From: SKVR01 sp037441525
GTDB lineage: Bacteria > Bacteroidota > Bacteroidia > Bacteroidales > UBA7960
NCBI GenBank assembly: GCA_037441525.1
Contig: JBBISA010000059.1
Span: forward strand, 1 to 24,932
Direction of reading: 5' to 3'
DNA length: 24,932 nucleotides
In this document: piece after piece, positions 17,827 through 24,932 of the stretch
Layout: each line of letters begins with the position of its first letter
Position numbering within the stretch: the first letter of the stretch is position 1
Notes under the pieces: model-generated
What the model saw: the letters and a program-made list of their open reading frames with translations, nothing else
The model's database searches: none
What the model was told of the DNA's origin: nothing
Translations under genes and position numbers: made by a program

Positions 17827-17855
17827 CAAATTTAATAAATTAAATCAAGCTCAAA
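17827..17855 (-). promoter_or_regulatory. Bacteroidota-type promoter of ruvA-sprA
   Basis: The minus strand carries TTTG (17852-17855), a 17-base spacer and TAAATTTG (17827-17834). This matches the TTTG / TAnnTTTG consensus with spacing as in Flavobacterium promoters. The ruvA ATG lies 24 bases downstream. Confidence 0.6.
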
Positions 17856-17866
17856 TCTGTAAACCG

Positions 17867-19327
17867 TTAAAGCCTTCGGGTCATACGAATGGCTGTTTGA
17901 ACTGAATCCTGTACAATGGATTGGGGTGGTTCTTCAATCAGTTTTTGGCTCATCATCAGGGATGTTATCTCGCGGGTTCGCTCAATGTCGGCTTGGGTAA
18001 TATCATAGGCCTGCTGCCAGGTAACGGGCTTTCGCGATACGCCGTCCTTTATTGCCTGCATGGCAACATCGGCAGCGATATGCGGAAAAACTGCCGTTTC
18101 GAGCATGTCGGCGATAATGTTTTCAGGATGTATGCCCCGCTTTTCTGAAAACAACGCGATGGAGTTGGCTGCTGCTATGGCCATTTCGTCGGTTATTTTT
18201 CGGGCCTTGGCCAACAGCGCTCCTTTTAGGATCCCCGGAAACCCTACCGAATTATTTACCTGATTAGGAAAATCGCCCCTGCCAGTTGCCACAATAAAGG
18301 CTCCGGCTTCTTTGGCCGCGTAGGGGTAAATTTCCGGAACCGGATTGGCACAAACGAATACAATGGGTTTGCCGGCCATGGCGCTAATCCACCCTTTCTT
18401 TACTGTATCGGGGCCGGGGGTTGACAAAGAGATAAGCACATCAGCTCCATTTATGGCTTCTTCCGTGGTTTCAACCTGGTTAGGATTGGTTTGGGTACAG
18501 ATTTCCCACTTGCGATAATAACGGTGGTCCGTGGCAATATCTTTACGTCCTTTGTGCAGCGATCCTCTGGAGTCGAACATAATCGCTTTTGCCGGGTCGG
18601 CCCCTGCCTGGTGGATAATCCTTGCTATGGTGGTGTTTGATGCCCCGGCCCCGAGGTAAACAATGCGTACATCTTCTATTTTTTTGTGGGCCAGCTTCAA
18701 AGCATTGATCAGAGCCGCAAGAGTTACGCAGGCTGTTCCCTGGGCATCATCGTGCCACACCGGAATATCACATTCCTCCCTCAAAACATCGAGCACCCGG
18801 TAGCAGTTGGGTTGCGAAATGTCTTCGAGATTGATAGCGCCAAAACTGGGCTGAACCATTTTTACAAAATCAATTATCCGTTCGGGATCGTTGTCGCCAA
18901 GTTTATTGCGGCTGTCAATACATAAAGCCACAGCATCAATCCCGCCAAGGTATTTCATCAGAAAAGCTTTCCCTTCCATAACTCCCAATCCGCCGGGAGG
19001 GCTACAATTGCCATCGCCCAAAACCCTGGTTGAATCGCTCACCACAGCAACCAGATTGCCTCGGTTCGACAGTTCGTAGGATGCGTCGTTGTTGTCGCGG
19101 ATGGTAGTGCTAACACGCGATACCCCCGGTGTGTACCAGGCGTTGAACCAATTGAAGCCATAAACAGGGGCTTTGGGCAGGGTTTGCATTTTACCATGGT
19201 AATGGTTGTGCATGCGAACGGAAAAAATCTTGTAAAACAATGTTTTGGCGCATGCTCTTTCGCTGGGAGTGAAATCGTCAGGAAAACACTCCTCGATATT
19301 GTCGAGAGATAGGTTTAGTGTGTTCAT
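17867..19327 (-). CDS. Malic enzyme (oxidative decarboxylation of malate to pyruvate)
   Basis: The 486-residue protein has the malic N-terminal domain with the catalytic Tyr in NAWYTPGVSR (about residues 63-72) and the catalytic Lys in VMEGKA. Metal-binding acidic residues lie in INLEDISQPNC and WHDDAQGTA. The Rossmann domain has YLGAGASNTT, and CANPVPEIYP and ATGRGDFPNQVNN follow as in the family. It lacks the phosphotransacetylase-like extension of long malic enzymes. The usual LGxGxxGPxAxxPVMEGKA segment reads VLGDGNCSPPGGLGVMEGKA here, an unusual form. NAD or NADP preference cannot be fixed by eye. It lies 63 bases before ruvA on the same strand, but a promoter in the gap suggests separate transcription. 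It links the TCA cycle to pyruvate and reducing power. Confidence 0.9.
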   Translation of the reverse strand: MNTLNLSLDNIEECFPDDFTPSERACAKTLFYKIFSVRMHNHYHGKMQTLPKAPVYGFNWFNAWYTPGVSRVSTTIRDNNDASYELSNRGNLVAVVSDSTRVLGDGNCSPPGGLGVMEGKAFLMKYLGGIDAVALCIDSRNKLGDNDPERIIDFVKMVQPSFGAINLEDISQPNCYRVLDVLREECDIPVWHDDAQGTACVTLAALINALKLAHKKIEDVRIVYLGAGASNTTIARIIHQAGADPAKAIMFDSRGSLHKGRKDIATDHRYYRKWEICTQTNPNQVETTEEAINGADVLISLSTPGPDTVKKGWISAMAGKPIVFVCANPVPEIYPYAAKEAGAFIVATGRGDFPNQVNNSVGFPGILKGALLAKARKITDEMAIAAANSIALFSEKRGIHPENIIADMLETAVFPHIAADVAMQAIKDGVSRKPVTWQQAYDITQADIERTREITSLMMSQKLIEEPPQSIVQDSVQTAIRMTRRL

Positions 19328-19430
19328 TGTGCTTTTTTAAGGGGTTATGGTCTAAAGTTACCATTTTTCCTTTAAACTGAAAGATGTTAAAGATGCTGCA
19401 GGAATGATGATAAAGCAACAATACGATAGT

Positions 19431-19471
19431 TGAAAAAACAGGGGATTGCTCTTTTTGAGCCATCCCCTGTT
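19431..19471 (-). terminator. Rho-independent terminator of the OmpA lipoprotein gene
   Basis: The 15-base arms AACAGGGGATTGCTC and GAGCCATCCCCTGTT pair with a single mismatch around a TTTTT loop. On the minus strand the stem runs straight into TTTTTT. It lies 31 bases beyond the stop at 19503. Confidence 0.85.
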
Positions 19472-19502
19472 AAAGATTTTATGCCTAAACGACAGGTTAG
19501 GT

Positions 19503-20543
19503 TCAGTTCAAATCAATGATCTGAAACAACTGGTCAAGTTTTGGGGTAAGGATGATTTCGGTGCGACGGTTTTTGCGACGTGCTTCGGGGGTGCGTGCCG
19601 GATCGAGAGGCATAAACTCGCCACGGCCGGCAACAGTAAGCCTGCGGGGGTCTACCCGTTGGTTCTGAAGAATGATTCTTGCAATGGATGTTGCCCGCAT
19701 AACACTTAAATCCCAATTGTCTCTAAATTGGCTGCCCTGGCGCACGGGTACATCGTCGGTATGTCCTTCAATGAGTACATTGATGTCGGGATTTCTCTCC
19801 AGCACCCCGGCAAGTTGCCGGATGGCGTTTACCCCTCTGGTATCCACGTTGGTGCTACCCGATGCAAACAGCAGGCTCTCTTCCATCGATACATAAACCT
19901 TCCCGTTTTTGATCTGAACAGTCAACCCTTGTCCTTCAAAGCCCAGCAATGCATTGGATACTGTTTGACGCAGGGTTTTAACCATCGAATCCTGTCGCGA
20001 AATGATCTTTTCGAGTTCGTTAACCCTTTGTTCTTTGGCATTGAGTTCGCGCGAAAACCGTTGGAGCCGTTCGTTTAATTCATTCAGGTTTCTTTCCTTA
20101 TCCTGCATAATTGCAGCGGCCCGTTTCAGTTCATCTTCGCGGCGATTCAGGTCGTCCTGGGTTTCCTGCAAACGGCTTAGAATTCGGCTGGTTTCTGTAT
20201 CCTTGCCTGCCATCAGATTTTCATTCCTTTCCAATATAATTTCATAGGTGCGGGCCAGGCGGTTATAATTTTCTTTCAACCGGCGAAATTCCTGACCCAT
20301 TTCGGTTGTATCCCGCCTTAGGTTGTCGGTTTGAATAAGCAGCCTGTCGCGGGTGCTGCGCAGCTCTGTGCTGGTGGTGGTAAGCTCTTCGTTAATTTTT
20401 CGCAGTTCAGTATTGCGGGTTTCGCAGCTTTCGCGACGCTCCACCATATCCTGGTATTTCCGGGCAGGCACACATCCGCCAATGATAATGATGGAAGAAA
20501 TAAAAAGTGCAGCAAAAATAGTTTTGTTAAATTTTACGTGCAT
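19503..20543 (-). CDS. Coiled-coil OmpA-family lipoprotein
   Basis: From ATG at 20543 the protein has 346 residues. It begins with a lipoprotein signal (HVKFNKTIF, hydrophobic core, lipobox IIGG|C at about residue 24). A long heptad-like helical region follows (about 45-225: repeated LRxxxxRL, LQETQDDLNRREDEL). It ends in an OmpA/MotB-like peptidoglycan-binding domain (about 240-340) with IEGHTDDVPV and RRKNRRTEI, which keep the ligand-binding Asp and Arg. A further in-frame ATG at 20579 would add 12 residues in front of a normal signal peptide and precedes the likely transcription start, so 20543 is preferred. Such proteins are lipid-anchored and span toward the cell wall, acting in envelope stability. 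It is not one of the standard T9SS components as far as I can tell. Confidence 0.88.
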   Translation of the reverse strand: MHVKFNKTIFAALFISSIIIIGGCVPARKYQDMVERRESCETRNTELRKINEELTTTSTELRSTRDRLLIQTDNLRRDTTEMGQEFRRLKENYNRLARTYEIILERNENLMAGKDTETSRILSRLQETQDDLNRREDELKRAAAIMQDKERNLNELNERLQRFSRELNAKEQRVNELEKIISRQDSMVKTLRQTVSNALLGFEGQGLTVQIKNGKVYVSMEESLLFASGSTNVDTRGVNAIRQLAGVLERNPDINVLIEGHTDDVPVRQGSQFRDNWDLSVMRATSIARIILQNQRVDPRRLTVAGRGEFMPLDPARTPEARRKNRRTEIILTPKLDQLFQIIDLN

Positions 20544-20568
20544 AGGGATCGGATTAAGGTTTGCGTTG

Positions 20569-20576
20569 CAAAAATA
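20569..20576 (-). promoter_or_regulatory. Possible -7 element for the OmpA lipoprotein gene
   Basis: The minus strand reads TATTTTTG, a match to TAnnTTTG, 25 bases before the ATG at 20543. No -33 TTG was found at the usual distance. Confidence 0.35.
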
Positions 20577-20626
20577 CACGCAGATTTATAAGATGTTGTT
20601 ATTTCCGGAAAATTTACCCATTCTTA

Positions 20627-20647
20627 TTTTCCCACAAATTGGGAAAA
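20627..20647. repeat. Perfect 8-bp inverted repeat
   Basis: TTTTCCCA-CAAAT-TGGGAAAA lies between the rluA-family gene and the OmpA lipoprotein gene. On the minus strand the T-rich sequence precedes the stem rather than following it, so it is not a good terminator for the minus-strand gene. It could be an operator upstream of the lipoprotein gene. Confidence 0.45.
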
Positions 20648-20800
20648 AGAAAAAATTGACAATACATAAAATCTACTCTTTTCTCAAAAGGCCTTATCAC
20701 CCAAACCAATTACAACTGGCTACATGGGGTTCTTTCACCAATGTTTTGTCAATGGCAGAATCAGGAGGTACAGAATCAATATCCCAGTCACATCTATCCA

Positions 20801-21499
20801 TTAAAATGTTTTGAAAAATAAGGGCAATTCCGTTTCGAAGCTAATTTCCTTATGGGTTACCGGATGGCGCAGGGTTAGTGAAAAAGCATGCAGTGCCAGG
20901 CCCTTTGTCCCTTTCTCATCCCTTCCATACACTGCATCACCCGCAACAGGATGGCCCAATTCGGCAAAATGGACCCGGATCTGGTGCTTTCTTCCTGTAA
21001 TTAAAATTATTTCAAGAAGACTGTACCTTCCGTTTTCTTTTACCACTTTATATGTTGTAACTCCAAGCTTCCCTTGTGCGGGGTCTTTCACCGAATACAC
21101 CCTGAACGCAGCATTCTCATGAAGGTAAGACTGGATTTTTCCTTCTTTCTCTTTTAGGGTACCTGCCACCGCAGCATAATACTTCTTGGTGAACTCATTC
21201 CAGTTCTCCTGCAGGAATTGTTTGGCAGGCTCATTTTTGGCAAAGACTAGAATTCCGGATGTTTCCCGGTCGAGGCGGTGCACAATAAAAACACGATTCC
21301 GTGATCTTTCATTGCCCTTTTTTACCCAGTCATTCAAAAGAGCATGAGCCGTTTTATGCTTCTCTTTTTCGGTACCCATGGTTAGAAGTCCCCTGGCTTT
21401 ATCAACAACAATTATGTGGCTATCCTCATAGATAATGGTTAACCCTTTGGGCTGATGTTTTGAAGAAGGCTTCTTAAAAGATGATGTATGATCCTGCAT
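20801..21499 (-). CDS. RluA-family RNA pseudouridine synthase
   Basis: The 232-residue protein carries the catalytic-Asp motif HRLDRETSG (about residues 93-101), preceded by IIYEDSHIIVVDKARGLLT. The binding-site motif LITGRKHQIRVHFAELGHPVAGDAVYG follows (about 164-190), all diagnostic of the RluA group. It lacks an N-terminal S4 domain, as some small RluA/RluC-type enzymes do, so the target uridine in rRNA or tRNA cannot be named. It acts in the cytoplasm on RNA. The gene stands alone between the OmpA lipoprotein gene and a divergent membrane-protein gene. Confidence 0.92.
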   Translation of the reverse strand: MQDHTSSFKKPSSKHQPKGLTIIYEDSHIIVVDKARGLLTMGTEKEKHKTAHALLNDWVKKGNERSRNRVFIVHRLDRETSGILVFAKNEPAKQFLQENWNEFTKKYYAAVAGTLKEKEGKIQSYLHENAAFRVYSVKDPAQGKLGVTTYKVVKENGRYSLLEIILITGRKHQIRVHFAELGHPVAGDAVYGRDEKGTKGLALHAFSLTLRHPVTHKEISFETELPLFFKTF

Positions 21500-21537
21500 A
21501 TCAAAAGGCTTTAATGCTCATGCCATTGCTTATTGTC

Positions 21538-21545
21538 CAAAGTTA
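21538..21545 (-). promoter_or_regulatory. Possible -7 element for the pseudouridine synthase gene
   Basis: The minus strand reads TAACTTTG, matching TAnnTTTG, 38 bases before the ATG at 21499. No -33 element at standard spacing was found. Confidence 0.35.
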
Positions 21546-21672
21546 GTTTTTTTGCAACAGTTACACCCCTGCAATGAAGTTCTGTCCATTGTTTACTGGG
21601 GCTATAACAGTTTTGTGTTCTTTCATTTCACCAGATTGGGCTTTTCTTAAGCTCAGCGTTACTTTCAGTATC

Positions 21673-21717
21673 CTACATCACAGGTTTTTTCTGCCTGTGA
21701 GGTAGTGTTTTTTATTT
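21673..21717 (+). terminator. Strong terminator with no plus-strand gene upstream
   Basis: CTAC-A-TCACAGG (21673-21684) pairs with CCTGTGA-G-GTAG (21694-21705) apart from one A/G mismatch, around a 9-base loop. T-rich TTTTTTATTT follows at 21708-21717. The nearest plus-strand gene lies downstream, so this either ends a small transcript beginning near 21550 or acts as an attenuator in the leader of the gene at 21901. Confidence 0.65.
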
Positions 21718-21745
21718 AGAGTTAAATTGCCACCAAAAGAATGAT

Positions 21746-21786
21746 TTCTGGTAGTAACTTCGCACGCCGGTTTTCGGATACCAGAA
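21746..21786 (+). repeat. 8-bp inverted repeat in leader
   Basis: TTCTGGTA (21746-21753) and TACCAGAA (21779-21786) pair perfectly around a 25-base loop. The element lies between the orphan terminator and the start at 21901 and may be part of a structured leader. No known riboswitch was recognised in 21500-21900. Confidence 0.45.
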
Positions 21787-21900
21787 GTAAACCCTAATAA
21801 TGTGAGATTTAAATCATCCCCGGGCTTCTGTTACTCAAATTATATAAAACCAGTTTCAACAATTTCTTTGAACCTGATCACCAATTCTTATAGCAGATTA

Positions 21901-22466
21901 ATGACCACAAAAATACTGGCTATTGCCAGAACCCTTCAGCCAGGCTTGCAGATCTTTCTTTCGCGGATATTTAAATGCACCAGAGAGGCCATACCCAAAG
22001 CCCTGAAAACGGCAATCTGGATATCGAAGATTACCTTGCCGGTTTCCCTTGCCGTGAGCCTTTTAAACTATTACGGACTTATTCAACTTGTTACATCCCA
22101 CCTGACCCCTGCCTTCACCCTTATCGGACTGAGTGGCGAAGCGGCTTTGCCTTTTATAACTGGTATGATTCTGAATATTTATTCGGCAATTGCCGTTATT
22201 TCGCAGTTGGGCCTGGATATGCGGGAAATTACCATCATTGCAGTAATGAGTCTGATCTCACACAACCTGATCATAGAAACTGCTATACAGGCCAGGACAG
22301 GGTCGCGGGCCTGGCCTATGGTTCGGCAGTAATGGTGGAAGAAATAAACCAGGGTCGGATTACAAAACAAGATGCCGATCTTCTCAACTATCACATAGCT
22401 GTTTCCCATTCCAACCTCGAAGATGTGTTGTTATTTGCCGCCCTCGGCGTGTCTATCCCCTGGGTA
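21901..22466 (+). pseudogene. Nucleoside-recognition (Gate) domain membrane protein, internally deleted and 3' truncated
   Basis: From ATG at 21901 (an ATG at 21802 adds 33 unconvincing residues) the first frame encodes AIPKALKTAIWISKITLPVSLAVS, GLSGEAALPFITGMILNIYSAIAVIS and SHNLIIETAIQARTGSRAW, the N-terminal half of Bacteroidota Gate-domain membrane proteins. It stops at 22332. Another frame continues as GLAYGSAVMVEEINQGRITK, DADLLNYHIAVSHSNLEDVLLFAALGV to about 22466, which is the C-terminal part of the same family. Intact homologues, as I remember them, have well over 100 residues between these parts, so an out-of-frame internal deletion is inferred. The last 25-30 residues are also missing. 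Family members are multi-helix inner-membrane proteins of unclear transport function. This copy cannot make a full product. Confidence 0.75.
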
Positions 22467-23987
22467 AGAGTTACTCCCTGCACACCCCACATGCTGATAT
22501 TGCTGGTATGGGTGGCGTGTTTGGTTGTGGAAGTTGTTTCGAAGGTGCAATTATTAAAGAAAGAAATACTGGGCTGGTCGTAGGCATAAAAGGCCACATT
22601 GCGCCAGTTGTTTCTAAAAGTGGCACCGGTAGCCTGTACAATACCGCCGTTGCCCCACCAGTTATCGGCCACGCTGCGCAGCATTACCGCATCCCAGGCG
22701 TTTTCTATTACTGCACCATTTTGCAGTATCAATGCCCCCTGGTTGGCGAAGGTCTGGCTTTGGGTGCGGTCGCCTTCGACATAGATGCCGGCCCATGGCA
22801 GATCGTGTGCACTTGTTATTGTTCCGCCATTTAAAATTAGTTTTCCACCTGGCTTTACAATAACTTTTCCGTCGATAGGCATTGAAACCTCACATTTGAC
22901 TTCTAATGTTACACCATTGTTAATTACAATATCTTGATAAAGTTTAATCGAGAAATCCCAAACTTCATCGGTGCTAATTATTTTCGGGTATTGACTAGAA
23001 TACTTCTCTTTTACATATTTATGCATTGGTTTATTATTAACCTTAAATACATTTTTATGAAGTGATAAAGCCCTATGCATTCTTCCAGCAGATTTTGGGC
23101 TAATATAACGAGAAAAATTTTCACCCGACATTAATGGATAGGGTTTTGGCTGATGTTGGAAAAAGCAATTATAAGTTAGATAGCATACATGATTTGGTGT
23201 TGGACTACTGCAACATGATGTTTCTGCACAGGTGCCAAATACATCATCTAGAAAATCATAATGATTTGTATCCCTGTATTCTGAGTCATAAGTATGATGT
23301 AAACCTACAGCATGTCCATACTCATGAGCAATGTGATTTATATGGTCATCCCAAACTACAATCCAGGGGCTCCACATAGAATACCAGGTTTGAACAAATG
23401 CAGAATTATCAACACCTGTAGAATAGTAGCCCCAGGCACCACCAAGACATTTTATGTTTGGCTGCGTAAATATATGATTTAAACAATTCTTTGAGCTTGG
23501 GTAATTCTGGTGTAAATAATTTATGATAGATGGATCCGCAAAACAATTTTGATTAAATGCCGAATTGTTAATAAAAATTATTTCATTTAATTCAAACCTT
23601 ATTCTGGTATCATAAATATGAGTATAGTTTGGTTCACAAGTTAATCCATAGCCTTTGGGTTGTGAATTACTATACCATTCATTTAGGTGGGAAAACATTA
23701 GTGCAACGTGATCCCTAAATTGCTGTGTATCTTGCCAACCGTTCTGCCCATTATTATCTCTGCAAATTACCCAATTTACCATAATTGTTTTAATTGGGGT
23801 GTACTCATCTGGAATCCAATAACCAGGGGTTCTATACTTTTGCAACCAAGTTGCACTCTGGTTTAGGCATGATTGCGACTTATCTGTTTCTTCCTGAAAA
23901 TCATGCGTACAACAACCTCCAAAATTTTGAGAATATGCAATGTTAGAGATCGATAATATTATATATATATATTAGTTTATTTCTCAT
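22391..23987 (-). CDS. Secreted metzincin-like metalloprotease with beta-helix, frame-broken at an AT tract and 3' truncated
   Basis: The catalytic domain has the zinc motif HEYGHAVGLHH (23294-23326) and a Met-turn-like PLMSG (about 23125-23140), as in M43/pappalysin-type metzincins. It is followed by a right-handed beta-helix region (MPxDGKVIVKPGGKLILNGG, WAGIYVEGD, IENAWDAV). The open frame extends upstream of the TTG at 23845 to 23971 and encodes the end of a signal peptide (SNIAYSQ|NFGG) but has no start codon. The only good ATG (23987) is out of frame by the length of one AT pair in the tract at 23960-23972. Adding AT gives MRNKLIYIYIIL...NIAYSQ. At the 3' end homology stops near 22467 (SMWGVQGVTL), and the last 23 or so codons are antisense to the neighbouring gene, so any T9SS sorting domain is lost. 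It overlaps the stop of the upstream cargo gene by 11 bases. Confidence 0.78.
22464..22470. other. Rearrangement junction between two 3'-truncated genes
   Basis: Left of about 22466 the plus strand encodes the Gate protein up to GVSIPWV. Right of it the minus strand encodes the protease beta-helix ending GVQGVTL. Each gene is unrecognisable beyond this point, so both 3' ends and whatever lay between them are missing. Confidence 0.6.
23960..23972. repeat. (AT)6.5 dinucleotide tract inside a signal-peptide coding region
   Basis: Thirteen alternating A/T bases lie just after the ATG at 23987 on the minus strand. With the length seen here the ATG frame stops after about 14 codons. One more AT unit (or loss of two) would join it to the protease frame. 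Confidence 0.85.
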
Positions 23988-24932
23988 TTTTAATGATTTT
24001 AAAAGTTTTAAAATATGTTAACTCATTTTTTTGATGCTCTATATTAATAAAATACAAGCCATCAGGAAAATTCATTAAATCAATATTTAAAGAATTTTGA
24101 TCAACCCTTTTTTGTAGAATAATTTGGCCTAACTGAGAATAAATGGTTATGTTTATTAATTGGCTAGACAAGGGGCAATCAATTTGTAATATACCCTTTG
24201 TAGGATTTGGATATATAATCACAGGGATTTCGTTAATATCATCACTTAATCCTACACCTAGGCATTCATCAGTTGATTTATAATAGAAATTATTGTCACT
24301 ATATTCAATCAATTTAAATTCAATAATTTCTGAAATTAAGCTACACGTTCCATTGAATTCATTCGGGTTAATAAAATGGAAATTGTTAATAACTCCCAAC
24401 CTTTCGATTAAAGTATATACCATGGGTTCGCTATAATTATATAATACATTAAAATCAAGGTCCTGGATATCCCAAGAATTAAGGGTAAATGTATTTAAGA
24501 CTACTTCACTTTTATTAATAACCTTAAGATTCATTTTTGAAGAACATGCACTATCTGTCGGAAGTCCAATTATTCCGCTTCCACCGGATCGGAAAATAAC
24601 GTACTCATCATCCTTTTTAACATTATAACTAAACAATAGATATTTTTTGTCATTAACAATATGATAAACGCTATCGTTTGACCACCTGGTAATTAACACT
24701 GGAATTGATTTATTCGATTTTTCAATCTTTTCTATTATCTGCCAATTTATTAGGTCAATAACAGTATCCCGTATATATGCATAATTTACGATTATTCCGT
24801 TACCTGGACGATCGCTCACGCAATATGACCATTTTGCACCAGGCATAGGCCATTCTTTTATTATTCCGTTCATTAAATCCTGCCCTCTTGCCCAAAGGCT
24901 TCCGAGCAGAAATGCAATAAATATTAGTCTTT
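23977..24932 (-). CDS. Secreted protein with type A T9SS sorting domain (5' end outside window)
   Basis: The frame is open to the right window edge. Upstream of the ATG at 24873 it encodes a hydrophobic signal peptide, RLIFIAFLLGSLWARGQ, cut just after its missing first residues, so the real start lies a few codons beyond 24932. The middle (about 24250-24830) has no family I recognise; it is Asn/Ile/Ser-rich with several Cys. The C-terminal 75 or so residues form a type A sorting domain: IIYPNPTKGILQI, ITIYSQLGQIILQK, FPDGLYFINI and a basic FKIIKNEK end. Known role: this domain directs passage through the T9SS and is then removed or anchored to lipopolysaccharide. The gene is very AT-rich compared with sprA. 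Its stop overlaps the ATG of the protease gene, suggesting translational coupling. Confidence 0.85.
   Translation of the reverse strand, partial: RLIFIAFLLGSLWARGQDLMNGIIKEWPMPGAKWSYCVSDRPGNGIIVNYAYIRDTVIDLINWQIIEKIEKSNKSIPVLITRWSNDSVYHIVNDKKYLLFSYNVKKDDEYVIFRSGGSGIIGLPTDSACSSKMNLKVINKSEVVLNTFTLNSWDIQDLDFNVLYNYSEPMVYTLIERLGVINNFHFINPNEFNGTCSLISEIIEFKLIEYSDNNFYYKSTDECLGVGLSDDINEIPVIIYPNPTKGILQIDCPLSSQLINITIYSQLGQIILQKRVDQNSLNIDLMNFPDGLYFINIEHQKNELTYFKTFKIIKNEK

Noticed and set aside
20627..20647. Terminator for the pseudouridine synthase gene
   Set aside because: The stem is perfect but no T-run follows on the minus strand, and it is over 150 bases from the stop.
21975..22320. N-terminal part of the plus-strand frame 21975-22583 as a separate protein
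   Set aside because: In this range it is a shadow of the Gate frame; only the stretch from about 22302 to 22466 is meaningful, as the shifted continuation of that gene.

Overview
The window looks like chromosomal DNA of a Bacteroidota (Bacteroidetes) member, probably an uncultured Bacteroidales-type organism. The evidence is a dense set of type IX secretion system (T9SS) genes: the SprA/Sov translocon protein, a PorP/SprF protein, a PorE-like OmpA protein, and cargo with type A and type B sorting domains. Promoter-like elements also match the Bacteroidota TAnnTTTG (-7) pattern. The identification rests on protein families read by eye; no database search was run.

Layout. (1) 1-7140, plus strand: the 3' part of a giant secreted protein built of exact 240-bp tandem repeats and ending in a type B sorting domain, then a PorP/SprF gene and a PorE-like TPR/propeller/OmpA gene. 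Together they form a cargo plus outer-membrane partner plus peptidoglycan anchor cassette. (2) 7321-8274: an NAD-dependent sugar epimerase with a clear terminator. (3) 8275-9409: a long region with no normal gene. It holds strong inverted repeats, five copies of TAATGAC, and the 29-codon stub of a lipoprotein. (4) 9410-9931: a small PepSY-type membrane protein with an apparent TTG start. (5) Minus strand 9985-20543: sprA and ruvA adjacent with a promoter before ruvA, then malic enzyme, then a coiled-coil OmpA lipoprotein with its own terminator. (6) 20801-21499, minus: an RluA-family pseudouridine synthase.

(7) 21500-24932 is the most unusual part. A structured, terminator-containing leader precedes a nucleoside-recognition (Gate) membrane protein gene that carries an out-of-frame internal deletion across a 14-bp sequence. 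That gene collides tail to tail with the truncated 3' end of a secreted metzincin-like metalloprotease. The protease signal peptide is interrupted by an (AT)n tract that puts its ATG one dinucleotide out of frame, which looks like a phase-variable switch. This ATG overlaps the stop codon of an upstream gene for a type A T9SS cargo protein, which is cut by the window edge. Base composition changes sharply inside the protease, from about 54% GC in the beta-helix to about 32% in the catalytic domain by hand count.

Working picture: the sprA translocon and the PorP/PorE-like components would export and anchor surface proteins such as the repeat adhesin and the two right-edge proteins. The right-edge locus looks like an acquired, rearranged and possibly switchable cargo locus.
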